From: Zonotrichia leucophrys gambelii
Taxonomy: Eukaryota > Chordata > Aves > Passeriformes > Passerellidae
NCBI RefSeq assembly: GCF_028769735.1
Contig: NC_088179.1
Coordinates: 3,469,501-3,533,500 of the forward strand
DNA: 64,000 nucleotides
Reading direction: 5' to 3'
Below are positions 37,317 through 49,905 of the stretch, one piece after another. The notes below the pieces were generated by a model, which saw only the letters and a program-made list of their open reading frames with translations, ran no database searches and was not told the origin of the DNA. Each line of letters opens with the position of its first letter. Position 1 is the stretch's first letter. The translations under genes were made by a program, and so were the position numbers.

Positions 37317-38873
37317 GAGTTGATGTGGTTGTTGCAGTTCTTGTGGGGAACAAAGAGCTGTGCCCATGGCAGGTCTGAAAACGCCTGGCAACGTGAGGTA
37401 CCCCAGAGAGAGACCCCCAGAGGCTGCAGGACACTGCCCTGGGTCCAAACCAGCCTTCAGCAGCTCACAATTCCATTTCTCCTTTTAAGACATTTAAATA
37501 TGAGAAGAGTTTGTCCTCCTGTGTGCCCTGCCCACAAAGAGAGCAGGAGAGACTCAGAGCCAGCAGTAAATGGGGTATTGGGCCTGACTTATAACTGCAG
37601 ATGCAAGGGTCTATTTAAACTACAGGTTTTGGACCTGGAGGTGGGGATAAATGCAAACAACAGCCTTTCTTCAGGCCTGACCTGGAAAGTTTTGCATCCA
37701 TTTCAATAAACTCCTAGAGCTGGCTTTAATGTAGTAGTAGCAAAAAGTAGAGTGGTGGGCTCTGACAAGATAAGGAGTGTGAAGCAGAGAGACAGTGGCT
37801 AAAAGTCTTCACTTGTCAAATTAATGGAGCTTTAGTGAAAGACTTCTTTTAAGAAGCTGCATTTTTCTGCTTTCTCTTGTCTTTCATCCACTTGTGTGAA
37901 AAGAAAAAAGAAAATGAAACTGAAATGCTCAAACCAAACCTAACGTTTTGTGCCTAACAAAAGAGACTTTGCCCAGCACCTGTAGGGATCAGTTCACTGC
38001 ATCTGACTTAATTCCAGGATATGGGGGGCTGCCCATTTCAAATTTAGCACCAACAATTGGATTTTGCTGATACTTGCTTGCAAGCAGATGTTACGTGTAG
38101 CACTGCTGCAAAGTTTGTTCTTTGAATTCTGGAACAAAAATCCTCATTCAAAGAGATAGTAAAACAAACAGCCCTGAGCAAAAGCATGAAATTAATTAAA
38201 CAAGTTTCAACTTGTGCAGAAAGTAAATTTCAGTGGAAATGGACAGGATTAAAACACTGAACTTGTTAATAGAAAACCCATATATTTTGCATTGTGCTCT
38301 CCCAGTCCTCCAGGAACTATTCAGAGAAAGATCTTTCCTTCTGAAAGTTCTGGTGTCTTTGTTCCCAAAGCAGGCAATTTGTTACTTTTTTATGTGTGTC
38401 AGGCTCAGCAGATAAACCCTGTTGTTGCTGGGTTTTATTTTGCATGTGATAACTCTGTGCTGCCCTATCAAATACCGCTAAACACTGTAATGCAGGAGGT
38501 GATTCTAGGGCTTTTCCTATTTTTAAAATGTCTCTCACCTACAGGGTAATAGCTTCTGAGAAAACAGGAAGATACTTGGGTTCAGTAGTGGATCTCAGGA
38601 AGGTGGCTGTTAAAGCCAGGTATTATGGCAAATGTGGAAAAGGAGAGTGCACTAATACCTCACGTGTCAAGATGTAACTGCTAATTACTTTTACCATCTT
38701 ACTTTAGAAAGTGTTGTTGAGCAGATGTTTTTTTGACAGAGCCATGCCTACATTATATCACTCCCATCTTATATTTTCCTACAAGTATCTTATTTCTCTG
38801 CTAGATTGAAAGAAAATCCTTTCCATTCCTCAGAGCATCCTGCCTCTGCACATGTCCTGTGTGCTTCAGAGGG

Positions 38874-39239
38874 TGTCATAGACATCTTTTATGGAAAATC
38901 CTTTCCTTAGGATTTTTCCTCCTGAGAAGCTGGGAGGCCTCAGGAACAAAATGTAAACAATGGTTATCTGCTGCTGTGGAATGCAACAGGTGCATCTGTG
39001 ATTGGTCTCATGTGGTTGTTTCTAATTAATGGCCAATCACAGTCAGCTGGCTCGGACTCTCTTATTCATTAATTCTTTTTCTATTCTTAGCTAGCCTTCT
39101 GATGAAATCCTTTCTTCTATTCTTTTAGTATAGTTTTAATGTAATATATATCATAAAATAATAAATCAAGCCTTCTGAAACATGGAGTCAACATTCCCAT
39201 CTCTTCCCTCAGCCTGAGACCCTTGTGAACACAGTCACA
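38874..39239 (+). mobile_element. Solo LTR, family A, copy 4, close to an exon
   Basis: This 366-bp copy is in the sense direction, from TGTCATAGAC to CAGTCACA, clearly related to 32319-32703. The AATAAA is at 39160-39165. The flanks AGAGGG and AAAGAG match in only four of six bases, so the duplication has decayed or the edges have shifted. The element ends 110 bp before a CLSTN2 exon, so it supplies the sequence just upstream of that exon's acceptor region. Confidence 0.87.
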
Positions 39240-39349
39240 AAAGAGCTCAAAGTCACAAAGCACTTGATGAACCAGGATCCAAATGCTGCAGTCTGGGGAT
39301 GCTCAGCCAAGAATGAATCTCTGAATGTTTTCTTGTGTTGAACCTCTAG

Positions 39350-39499
39350 GTAACATCAGGAACACGGAGAAGCTGAGCTATGATAAGCAGCACCAGTATG
39401 AGATAATGGTCACAGCTTTTGACTGTGGGCAGAAGCGTGCGACAGAAGATGTCTTGGTACGAGTTAATGTCAAACCTGTGTGCAAACCAGGCTGGCAAG
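39350..39499 (+). CDS. CLSTN2: CLSTN2 coding exon: second half of cadherin repeat 2
   Basis: This 150-bp exon has 49 whole codons and is phase 1 at both ends, so it could be skipped without a frameshift. The peptide starts NIRNTEKLSYDKQHQYEIMV, continues TAFDCGQKRATEDVLVRVNV and ends KPVCKPGWQ. YDKQHQYEIMVTAFDCG is the calsyntenin version of the cadherin strand pair that ends each repeat, and VCKPGWQ opens the linker toward the LNS domain. Acceptor is CTCTAG, donor CAAG|GTAAGG. A family A LTR lies immediately upstream. KRATEDVLV is nearer to the CLSTN1 wording I remember than to mammalian CLSTN2, but the exons around it are CLSTN2-like. Confidence 0.95.
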
Positions 39500-42400
39500 G
39501 TAAGGTTGAACAGCTTTTCTATTTTAATTCTTTATTTAAATATCTTTTCTTTGGTGTTTTCCCTCTGCCTCACAGTAAGGAATGGAGGGTGCTTGTTGCA
39601 CTGGTGTGGAAAACTGCTGCTGTTTTTTCTGCCTCATTCCAAGCCTGCTAACAAAGTGGATGATAATCCCATGTTTGCTTGCATTTGCCATGATTCTTCT
39701 CTAGGCAGAACAAAGAGCAGACCAGACAAAAAGAAGACAAATTTCTACTCTAATAAGTTATCTTGTGAGTCTAATAAGTTATCTTATGAGAATATTCTGG
39801 AAGGTTAAAGAAAATGATGCTGTTTTGCCATTGTTCTACTATTCCTTAAAAGAGCATTTTTGAAGCCACCATGGCAAGGTGTTTCTGCCATGTGAGCTGG
39901 AGTTGCTCAGGTTATCTTGTTCAAGGTTCAGGATTGGCTTTTGTGGCAGGCAGGAGCCAAGGCACCCTCAGTGGGAGCGAAAAGCATCTTTAAAGCTGAT
40001 TCCTGTCTTGATACTGAGACATTCTGGTAGGAATCAATTTGATTTTCTAAATAGGCTGTAAGGATCTATACCCTGTCTGGAATGGAGAAAACCTCAGCTG
40101 ACAATGTACAGGGAAGGTATATATGCCACTAATTATTAGGAGTTAAGATGGAAATGAGGGCTGGATTACAGACAAACAAATTGGATGTGACCATGTTATG
40201 CAGGTGTCATTCAGGACTAACTTGACCTTCATAATTGTAATTTTTAAACATAATGATTGAGAAGGAAAAAATCAGTTTGGCTGTTGTACTTAAAGGTAAA
40301 TTTGCAGGTTGACATTTAGAAAAAAAAATATTTTCTTTGGGAAATGAGAAGCTGTCATCTAGAGGAGCTAGTAATGAAATGTTTGCAATAGCAGGATTCC
40401 ATTTCCACAGCCCTCACTTGGAGCAGAGCCACGTTTCAGTTTTTTGGGATGTACTAGTACCCAGGTATTTGAAGAACATTTTTGTTGAAAGAAACCACAG
40501 TACCTATGAACTATTTCCACATTTTCTAACTGATATTACTGTTCACATGATTTAGTCTATAAAATTATTATAGTCTCTTTACACTAGAGAAATATTCTGT
40601 TTCCATTTTATGGAGTTATCTCAGATAAATTAATTATCCCCAAATTAGCTTGAGATTTGTATTAAAATGGGTGTAATGGAAGAATTTTTTTTTCATTTTT
40701 TTTATTCAGGTATGTTTTTGGTTGAATAAGTTTTGCAAAGGTGGTAGTGATGTATTTCTATTGCCCAGTATTATTTCACAGTTCATGTGGTTGTTATGCT
40801 TGTTACTGGCTCCATCAGGTGGGTTTAGACACTAGGCAGCCAATAAAAGGAAAAGTAACAATCTCAAACAGGTTTGATCAGGGTTTGGGGTGTGTTTTTG
40901 ATGCTTTGTTTGTGTTATTTGTACCTTTCCATCTGTCAAACACATGACTCTTCACCTCCCTGGCACATCCCCAGGTCAAGGAGCACAAAATGAAAGGGGA
41001 TGTCTCCTACTCAGGGTGGAAGGTCTTTAAGTAAACAATTGAGTAGATAGGGCTTCATTGCTTAATTATTATTAATTCATTAATTGTAATTTGAAAATGA
41101 GCTACAACGTAAGCATTCCAGAAATTTATACATTTCTCTTAAAGAGATTTTTTTCATACCTTTTTATTTTTACAGGTGGAGAAATTCATGTAGGTGATGC
41201 TGTTTGCCAGTTTGAGCCAGTAAAAATCACCTGTTTCTAGGGAAAAAAATAAGATCAAATAAGCAGAACTTTCCAAGAGTATTTGTAGTAGTTAAAGAGG
41301 AAATCTGGAGACTAGAAATGGAAGATATTTGTAGTGTTCTTTCTTCCCTGTATTTGGTGCTCTGTGACCTCCCCACAAAGGGGCAGCCAGCAAGTTTGCT
41401 CCATCTTCTTTGAAATAATGCTATATTTGTAAAGACTGGATGACTTCAGGAAATAAAATAATGGGAGGTTTTTGACAGAAAAGAGGAATATTCTGAGTCT
41501 TTGGTTATAATAGAAATGTTGCTAAAATACGTGATTTTTTTTTCTTGTTCTTCAATGTTATCCTGAACAAATAAATACTCAGATTTTCAATTTATGGCAT
41601 TGGCAGTTAGTTCTTGAAAGCTAATGGCTTTTGTAATTTGAAATATTGTGCACTTGTTTATGTAACTATCATGAATAGAGATTGGAGTGGTCTAATGCAA
41701 CTTCAGTATTAAAAATTTTATTGCAGCCAATTTCAGCGTAGATGCCCTTCAGATAACCTCCACTGTGCAGGGCTGTGAGAGGGAAGAACAGGCTGATGTA
41801 AAGCAATTCAAAATTATTCCTGTTCTTGAGGCCAGCAGCATGTGACTGATGTGTGGCAGAGCAAATAAGGCTCCACCAGCCAAGGTGCTTTCCTTTAATC
41901 AATATTTCCTTGGGCTAACGGCGCTGAAGTCTTCATTAAATCCAGGAGCTGCTTCCCTGCTCTCTGATGATGATGGGCATTAATACACCAGCAGCCAGAT
42001 CCCCACACAGATATTTTCAGCAAAAAAGCCTCCCCTCTGTTCAGAGGCTGCTCTAGAAACAAACTTGACCCAAGCTGGCATCTGCTTTCTGAGCAGACCA
42101 TTCTGGACTGGTATTCACATACTGAGCAAGCTGAAAACGTAAATCAATGGGCTGAATTACTTCCTAATCAGGTATTTTAATTGGAAATTCTCACTAGTGG
42201 GTTTTTTCAAGTGACATCTAGAGCTGTGCTACAAAATCTCTTCATGCCAGCTGTGTTTTCATGTCCATGATTTCCAAACAGTGCGGTGACCATGTCCTGC
42301 CAGGACAGAATTACCAAGAAAAGCTGGATGATGACAGTACTCCTGACATCATCATGGCTCAATCTGCAGTAGAAGATACTTAGATTTTTGGTTTAAAACA

Positions 42401-45400
42401 TTTTTAATCCTTCCATAATGGGATTACAAATGGAAATTAAATCTAACCCACTCTGCTGAAAGATGCAAGGTAGCAAAAAGTTAAAACAAATTATTCCTGT
42501 ACCAAGCTGTCTGGTGACCAATGCACTGTGTGGGGAGAAGAAGAGTCTAGCCTCCAAAAAAAAAGAAAAAGGGTAGAATCATGGGCCTGAAAACATGAAA
42601 AATATGTTTTGAGATTGTCAGAGGTCTGCTCAATTACTGACAATTAAACTACAAGGGATGTTGCTCCCTAAAATGCAATTGATTTCAGACAGAAAATAGT
42701 TATTAGAAGTAAAAAAAATTCTCTGAAACAACCAACTGAATACCCTGGGAAAGAAAAAGAGAGCTCACAACAGGGAAGACTGGCTGTGCTTCCTGGGGAG
42801 ATGAGTGTGGAGCAAAGACAACAGCCCAAAACTCAAAAACTCATGAAAGGAGAGTTTTTCCATGCCAAATTTTGTATGGCCTTGCATAGGCAATGGTGAC
42901 TAACCTGCAGCTGGACTGTTAGGACTCCAAATACAAAACAGGATTTCACAGCATCCAGCCTCAAGTGTTTTACCAGTCTGAAAAGATTTCTTGTATTTAT
43001 CGTCCAGGGTCTGTGAACCCATATGCATCCACACCCAGCTACACAAGAAAGAGAATAAGGTTGAAGTTCTTTAAAAATTCATCTTAAAAGAGATAGTCCT
43101 GAAAAATTAAATTACTTTTACATAGCGTTGGCTTAAAAATAGTTTTAAAATAAAAGCTTCTCTTTGTTCATTCACCCAATAGATTATAAAAATATTCTTA
43201 AAAGGTTGTTAGTGTATCAGAGATAGTGCATACCATTTCCTTCCTAAGGCATGTTGGGCCCACTAAGGTGGCCTGGGCCCTTCCCAAAGGCACATTCCCA
43301 GCACCTCTTTAAGGCTGAATAGGCATTCAGAGACCTTGTGCAGTCAGATCAGCTTGCTCTTCCTGCTGAAATGAAATCTCTCTTTTGTACAAAGAAGGGC
43401 AGGACCTTCCACTTCAGTAGCAGAGTGATCTCACATCACTTCTGAGTCAACATTCCTCAGAGATGTTGTTTGCAGGAGCTGCTGAGTGACTTCAGAATGG
43501 TTTTCATGAGGGCTTTCTAGTAAGATCCAGTTACTGAGGCAAACCAAAACCATATTGGCTTTCATTCTGCCAATGCTTTTAACAAGGAGGAATATGATTA
43601 CTAAGGTAATTGATTATTTGGAGGAGGCTGGTGAAGTGCAGAAACCTTGCTGATGAAGGTAATATTCTCAGTCTTCCAGAACAATTTAAAAGGACCAAGT
43701 AATTTCTGCACTGAACACAAATCAATTTGCATTACTCCTGTGCAGACACCTAGCAGCTCAAAACACCATCCTTGTGTTGTCTTAGCTGTGAGATATTCAC
43801 CCATATTTTTATAAATGAAATTTATTGTGAAGCAGGGAGCCTTTATGCCAGTCTAGGCTTGGCACTGCTGTGCATGCATTAGCCACATATCCTTCAACCA
43901 GGGTAATCAGGATGAAATACTTACATTCAGCTGTTAACTTGAATGGCACCATTTTAGTAAAATACTCACTCTAAATAACCACTGCAGACATTTGAAAATT
44001 AACTAAACTCCTGAGTACTACCAAGTTTTGAGCTTAAAATTTACGTAAGTTCATATTTGCTTTATTACTTGTATCTACGTTGTTTTTACTTTGCTTTGAC
44101 TACCAGACATACTCAGAGAAAGCAGTCATACCTGTTCCAATCTAATTTTTTAGATATTCTCTCTTTAGTAAGTTCTGTATCTGCATTATTGTTAAATACA
44201 TCTTCCCTGAGCACTCCAGGTCTTCCCACATTTCTTTTTACCATGTCCTCTTACTAAAAACAGTTCTTTAGATATTCCAGGACTGCCTTGCTTTTGCCTG
44301 GCCATATCAGACTGGTGGCCTGTGGAAATGCTTTCTTGTCTTAATGAAATCAGCTCTTTTTCCATTTGTTGTTTTTCAGTGATTTCTCTGAAGTCTGCTG
44401 GACTTCCTGAGCGCTTTGTATCATTACTAAGCACTATTTCTGTAACACCAGTTCTCAAGGTCACCTTGTTCTGTGTTTAGGATATCTTCTTTCTAGACTG
44501 ACTTCTAGTGTGGCACTGCCTTCCTTTCCCTTCACTGGCAGCAGTAGCTAACACGGTCCTGGTCTTGTGCCAGGGCTGCAAATGGAAATATCAAATAACA
44601 CTCCCAAGGCAGGCTCACTGGGATCATTACCAGTTAGTTCCCTGTGTACCATGAGCTTCACATCTCAAGAGTAACCCATTACTGCCCTCTCTGCAGGCTG
44701 TTCTGCTTCTCTGTGAGGACTGAAATACTGAAGCCAGTCTTTTCCATCTTAAGTGATACAAAACCCCCATTCATTTTAGACCTATTTAACTAGATTTTTA
44801 TTTCCATATATAACTCTTTTGTTCACATTTCTGTATTTGCAACTGCAAAACTAGTCATTTCTTGTTTGAATTTTCACTGCAAGATCCTCCTGAGCTTTAC
44901 TGGGGCAATTATCATTTCATTGAGAAGTTTCTTATCTGTGAGATGCAGCTGACAGCATTGTCCCATTAATATTTCCTCTGCCCAAAAGTTAAAGCACTGC
45001 AGGGTATCCAGTTTGGTTTGAAGCTTTTCCTTATGATTTTTTTTTTCTGCATGTAGATACTGCCACATATTCTCAGACCTTGGGCTGAAAAATTTAAGGC
45101 TTTCCACAAGAGTTACAATACCCAATTCATTGATTTGGGTAACTACACCATGCAGTGTTTCAGAGTCTGTCTTTGAGAATCTGAGAAGCACTTTGCAGAC
45201 TCTCCAGCAGAGACATTAGGAGCCTGTGACCAACTCAAACCTGGCAAGAAGAAGATAATTTCCCTAAGGAAAGCAAGAAGAGAGCCACCTGTAATAACAG
45301 AGCTGGCAGGGTGGGGTGATGTATTTGTCACCCAGGGCCAAGCACTGACCCTGCTGAGGGTTGCAGGGCAGACCCAGAGAAGGGAAAAGATGCCAGATTC

Positions 45401-45479
45401 CCCCTTCTGGGGAAGAGGCAGCTCCAAGGAGGGGGGATTTATTATGTGAGGGGCCATGTGCTTCATGGGGTCAGTGGTT

Positions 45480-46290
45480 GGAGACAGGAAGGACACACAG
45501 ACCTCAGAGCTTCACGCCACAGCCGCGAGCTTTATTGCCCACAGCGAGTTCATACTGAAGGTTAAAACAGCCCGGTCTCAGCTGCTGGTTGGGCTGATCC
45601 CCTCACAGCCCAGCTCCCCACCAGGGAGATGTCTGCAGCTTAGGATGGCCTGTGATAGGTAAAGCCCCTGTGTAGATTTGAATCCAGCCTATCCCTGCCT
45701 CATCTGAGGACTTTTTTTACCTCTAGGCCGGCCGAGGTTGAAGGTCTGACAAGGCCAAACTGATTTGGCAGCTACAACTAAATTGAGAAGGAGGGATTGC
45801 AAACTGTGATAGGGATCCATGGATGAGGGTTGGGATCCGTGGATGAGGATTGGGATCCATGGATGAAGAATCCATGGATGAGCATTGGGATCCATGGATG
45901 AGGGATCCATGCATGAGGGTTGGGATCCGTGGATGAGGGTTGGGATCCGTGGATGAGGGTTGGGATCCATGGATAAGGATTGGGGTCCATTGATGAGGGA
46001 TCCATGGATGAGGGTTGGGATCCATGGATAAGGATTGGGGTCCATTGATGAGGGATCCATGGATGAGGGTTGGGATCAGACACTGGGCCAGTCCTTGCTC
46101 TGTCAAGCCAGAGCAGCAAGGCCTGGGCAGGCTTCTGGATCCAGAGATGCTGTGGCTGAGACAGACCAGCACCTGCAGCCCTGATGGGGCTGAGCTTAAA
46201 CAAAGCTCCAGGCCCATGGAAGGGCAAGTGGAGGCCCCAGGTGAAGCTTGTGGAGGTTCATTAGGGCTTATTAGTGCCCTTGGGGCTCTG
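45480..46290 (-). other. GC-richer segment, possibly a retroviral LTR remnant
   Basis: The left end carries, on the minus strand, AATAAA at 45531-45536 followed by GCTCGCGGC, a wording like the R/U5 part of retroviral LTRs. The segment stands out by CpG and GC content and encloses the minisatellite at 45812-46077. I could not find TG...CA ends, a target duplication or another copy in the window, so an LTR origin is only a suggestion. The minus-strand frames of 123 to 164 codons are products of the repeat. Confidence 0.3.
45812..46077. repeat. Minisatellite, 20-bp unit
   Basis: About 13 tandem units of GGGATCCATGGATGAGGGTT and variants (CCGTGGATGAG, CCATGGATAAG, CCATTGATGAG), with shorter 15-bp units between some of them. 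Toward the right end a longer compound unit of about 55 bp occurs twice (about 45960-46067), showing higher-order duplication. It is GGAT-rich on one strand. The arrays are out of step with a 3-bp frame only in the short units, which is why long repetitive frames appear on the minus strand. Confidence 0.93.
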
Positions 46291-49200
46291 ACACTGTGGG
46301 AAATACATTATTCAAATGAAATCTTATGACAAATAATAGCTTAAGCCGTGCTGTTTCATGGGTTTTAGATTCTTATATGTATATTTCACATAATTAAGCA
46401 CCATTAGGTCTGGGAACGTTATCACTTGATGGAATATTCAGTGTCAGTAGGTCGAGCACAACAGTTACTCAGTTGGGTTCACCAGCTCCTGCAGCATCAG
46501 CCTTTCCACTGTCCTGTACTAAGCACAAATTTCTGTCTCTGTTTTGTTTGTCTTTTTAAAACTATCAACTTACTGCACAAGGAAAAGGTGTTTATGAATG
46601 TTTGTTTATGGTTTGAGATGTGCACTTAAATCTCTTAGCAAACCAGCAGAGCTTTGGACATTAGTTTGAGTTTTCTCTTTGCTGTGGAAACCCTTTAACT
46701 GAGTCAGACCTGATTACCATTTCCTTAACAAGTCACTCATCTTATTTCACATTAAAAAGGCACCAGAGTAACCTTTAGCCAAGTCTCTAGCCTACATAAA
46801 CAGCACAGATGTGAGAATGCTGCAGAGGAAACAGAAGAGATACCAATTACACTGCTCTGGGAACCTTCTGTTCCAGCAATTATGTAGCGATGCTGCAGAG
46901 ACTCACTAACGGCACCACATAAATTTTATCTTACATTCAGCTGCCAAGATGCATATCTTCAGTGCAACAGGAGAGAAGTTTCGTATTTCATTGTGTTACA
47001 ATTATCTTTAATTACATCACTATCAGTTTCAACACCGTGAAATGGAATCAAAGTTTATGGCCACACACATGTAGGAGATGTGAACCATGTCATACCTCCT
47101 CTGTGTGATCTTCAAGGAAAAAAAAATCAGATTAAACTCCTCAGTGTCATCTAGCATTAAAAATTAATTAAAATATACAACATGGATCACAAAGACAGCA
47201 CAGAAAACCTTAAGTTTAGAGATCAAGGAACGTCTTCACACTATCCATCTGTTGTTACAAGGAAAATTTGTTCAGTGCATTGGGATTTACTTTTAAAGGC
47301 TCAAACTGTCACTGAAGTTTGATCCATTTTGATCTTGGGATCGTTTGAGTATCTCAGCGATCAAGATGCATGTTTACATAGTTGCTTTATAATTGATGAA
47401 ATCTGAACCACAAGCTTGACATGGTGATATTTACACTCTAATTGTAGGGATAACTCAGCTGGGGCTCTCTTGCATTGTCTGGAGCAGCTTCATGCTACAA
47501 GTGGCAAGCAAGCAAAAGCCTGCTGAATTATAAAATCAAAACAGTGGCTGCAGGACTAAACAGTGCTAGTTTTATTCAGACTTTCCCCCTGGAATCAGTC
47601 TTCTACCCTGACAGCATTTACTTTCCTAAGTTTGCTGTGTAATGTGGTGTTTTAGCAGGACTTGGGTCAGATTTGTGTCAAAGCAGGAACCGTGTTGGTT
47701 GGGTTTAGTTAATCTAAGTGCAGCCTGCCAGTTCAGGTGGGGTTATGTATCTGAACATATCTAGAAAATACCTCAATTCAGAGGTATTTGCAGACTCAGG
47801 TTACATAAGACTTTTCCTGTGAGTCATTTCAGAGGAAATGAAAAAGTACCACCACATTCCTGAAGGGAAGGTGCTGATCCTTTGAGTAAATCCAATGTGC
47901 GATGTTATTCTGAGAGAAAGCAAAATACACCATTCAAAATTAAATTAAGGACTTGGGTTAGTGTTGCAGTAATTTCTTTGTACTGTTACTACTGCTTATT
48001 GTTGCTTGTCCCAGCTCTGTGCCCTGCCCAGCGTTGCTGCCTGCACTGGTGGTGAGATGCAGAGGGTGCTGGCCTCAGCTCCACAGCCCTGGGAGCTGAG
48101 TGCCTAGGGGCAGGTTCTGTGGAAATTAGCCAGTTGTTTTTTATCAGAGCTGTTGCTGCCTTTAGGGATGGTTCTGCCATTGTAACCTGCTCCAGTTTTG
48201 CCTCACGCCTGCCTGGGAATGTCTTTGGCATGGAGAGGGACTTCTTGGTGGAATTCTTAAATCTGCACCAAGTCAGTGAAGGAAGTGCTGGTGCAGTTTA
48301 GGATGGGGATTGGTCTGTGGTGATGCAGTAGACCAAGTCCAAAGACACTGGTTCAAGTCTAGTTGATGTTTTACAATTTAGAATGGAGATAAATGTGAGT
48401 GATTTAGGGAGGTGCAGGGTTTATGATCTCTGTGTACACATTCCCACTTCTGCCAAGATGAAAACAAGTATGAAACAAAATACCTCTTCCAGTTCTTGTG
48501 GCAGAAACAGAGGCCTCCCCTCATTCTTCCTCATCAGCAATGGCATTTTATATGATGTGAGTTTTACAGGACACTCCTTGTATAGCTGGAGGTGAGTGGG
48601 CAGCTTCAGGCACCTTGCAGTTTGTAATTCAGTCATATCTCACATCCACTAATGAATATTTTGCATGAGTACCGGTCCATTTGGTATAGCTGAGAAAAGA
48701 AAATGTGGCTGAAAGCTGCTGAAATAGTCAGAAAGGTTCCAGACATATATACGACTTCATTTTCCTTTTGGGGTAGAGGAATACAATGCCTGAACTGGTG
48801 AATAAGAGATTATAAAGATCAAAACTTAATATATTATTAGTTTGCATAAAACCAGCAAATTATTTTTTCCTGAAGAACCTCAAAGAATTTGCTGCTCTTG
48901 TTCTATTGGAAAAGTGTTAACCTCAAATTTCTGCAATGGAGAGGGAACAGAAACGTATTATTGTAATGATGTCCCATGTATGGTACTTGGAATTCTAATG
49001 GAACTGTTTAAACCGACAGTTGCAGAGAAATTATGCAATACTGTATATCAAGTCTAACTTAATGTGGAACAAATGAAGTGAATTACATGAAAATTACAAC
49101 TGAAATAGTAACTCAGTTATATGTGCACAGGCAGTCATGGTTGTCTTAGTCGTGATGTACTAGTCCCAAAGATTTTAGTAAAAACCAATTGGGTTATGTC

Positions 49201-49563
49201 AGAAAGAAGATCAGAGAATTCTGAAATGCAGACCAGTGGTTGTAGCATCCTTGCCTGGACTCTGGATTAATGACTTCCTCACACTTCAAAGTGTTAGCAT
49301 GGATGTTTAGAATTTCTTGTAAATGTTTCATTTAATGCAGTTTAAGTCCTGAGCTTTCTGAAATGAGATCTGTTGAAAAGCACAAACTCCTTCACCTACT
49401 AAATGCATACATGCAAATTTGTATCCACTATTAGTTTTCCCTTCCACTGGTATTTAGAACAAATCTCTGTCCATTTGCTTTCAGGGATTTTGTTGACTGC
49501 CAAGACCTAGAACTTTTCCATTTTTGAAGTCTTATTTTACCTAGAAAGATATGAACTTGTAAA

Positions 49564-49905
49564 AGCAATGAGGGGAAGGGCCATGAACATGGCCAGAAGG
49601 CTGGACTGAGAATTGGGCTTGTTCAGTGTGGAGAAGGCTCCATGGAGATCTTGCTGAGGCCTTTCAGTGCTTGAAGGAGACTTACAAGAAAGATGGATAG
49701 AAAGATTTTACTGAGGCCTGTAGTGACAGGACAAGAGGCAGCAGCTTGAAGTTGGATTTAGATTGGATATATGAATTTTTTTTTTTTTTCCTGCAAGGAT
49801 GCTGAGGCATGGCACAGGTTGCCCAGAGAAGCTGTGGATGCAGGTGTCCCTTTGAGGGAGCTTTTAGGATCCCTTCCAACTCCAGCCATTCTGAGACTTG
49901 ATGAA
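49564..49905 (+). mobile_element. CR1 LINE 3' end, sense orientation
   Basis: Sense CR1 text is readable in order: GTGTGGAGAAGGCTCCATGG, CCTTTCAGTGCTTGAAGGAG, ACAAGAAAGATGG, GTAGTGACAGGACAAGAGGC, GATTTAGATTGGATAT, CACAGGTTGCCCAGAGAAGC, and the closing GATCCCTTCCAACTCCAGCC with CATTCTGAGACTTGAT in place of the usual ATTCTATGATT tail. A T-run at 49776-49789 and a short deletion after the GGTTGCCC block interrupt it. It is a 5'-truncated, non-coding copy in the same direction as CLSTN2. Confidence 0.88.

Larger units (their letters stand above)
31842..39349 (+). other. CLSTN2: CLSTN2 intron, 7.5 kb
   Basis: Donor GTGAGT, acceptor CTCTAG. It carries LTRs at 32319-32703 (family A, sense), 36740-37316 (family B, antisense) and 38874-39239 (family A, sense), the last ending only about 110 bp before the next exon. 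The rest is AT-rich and without a recognised gene; a GC-richer patch at about 34740-34860 and one at 37317-37480 were not assigned to any family. Confidence 0.88.

Noticed and set aside
45689..46227. Overlapping minus-strand open frames of 123 to 164 codons with Pro/His/Ile-rich repeats
   Set aside because: They are three frames of the same 20-bp minisatellite, with no start context, no splice support and no known family.
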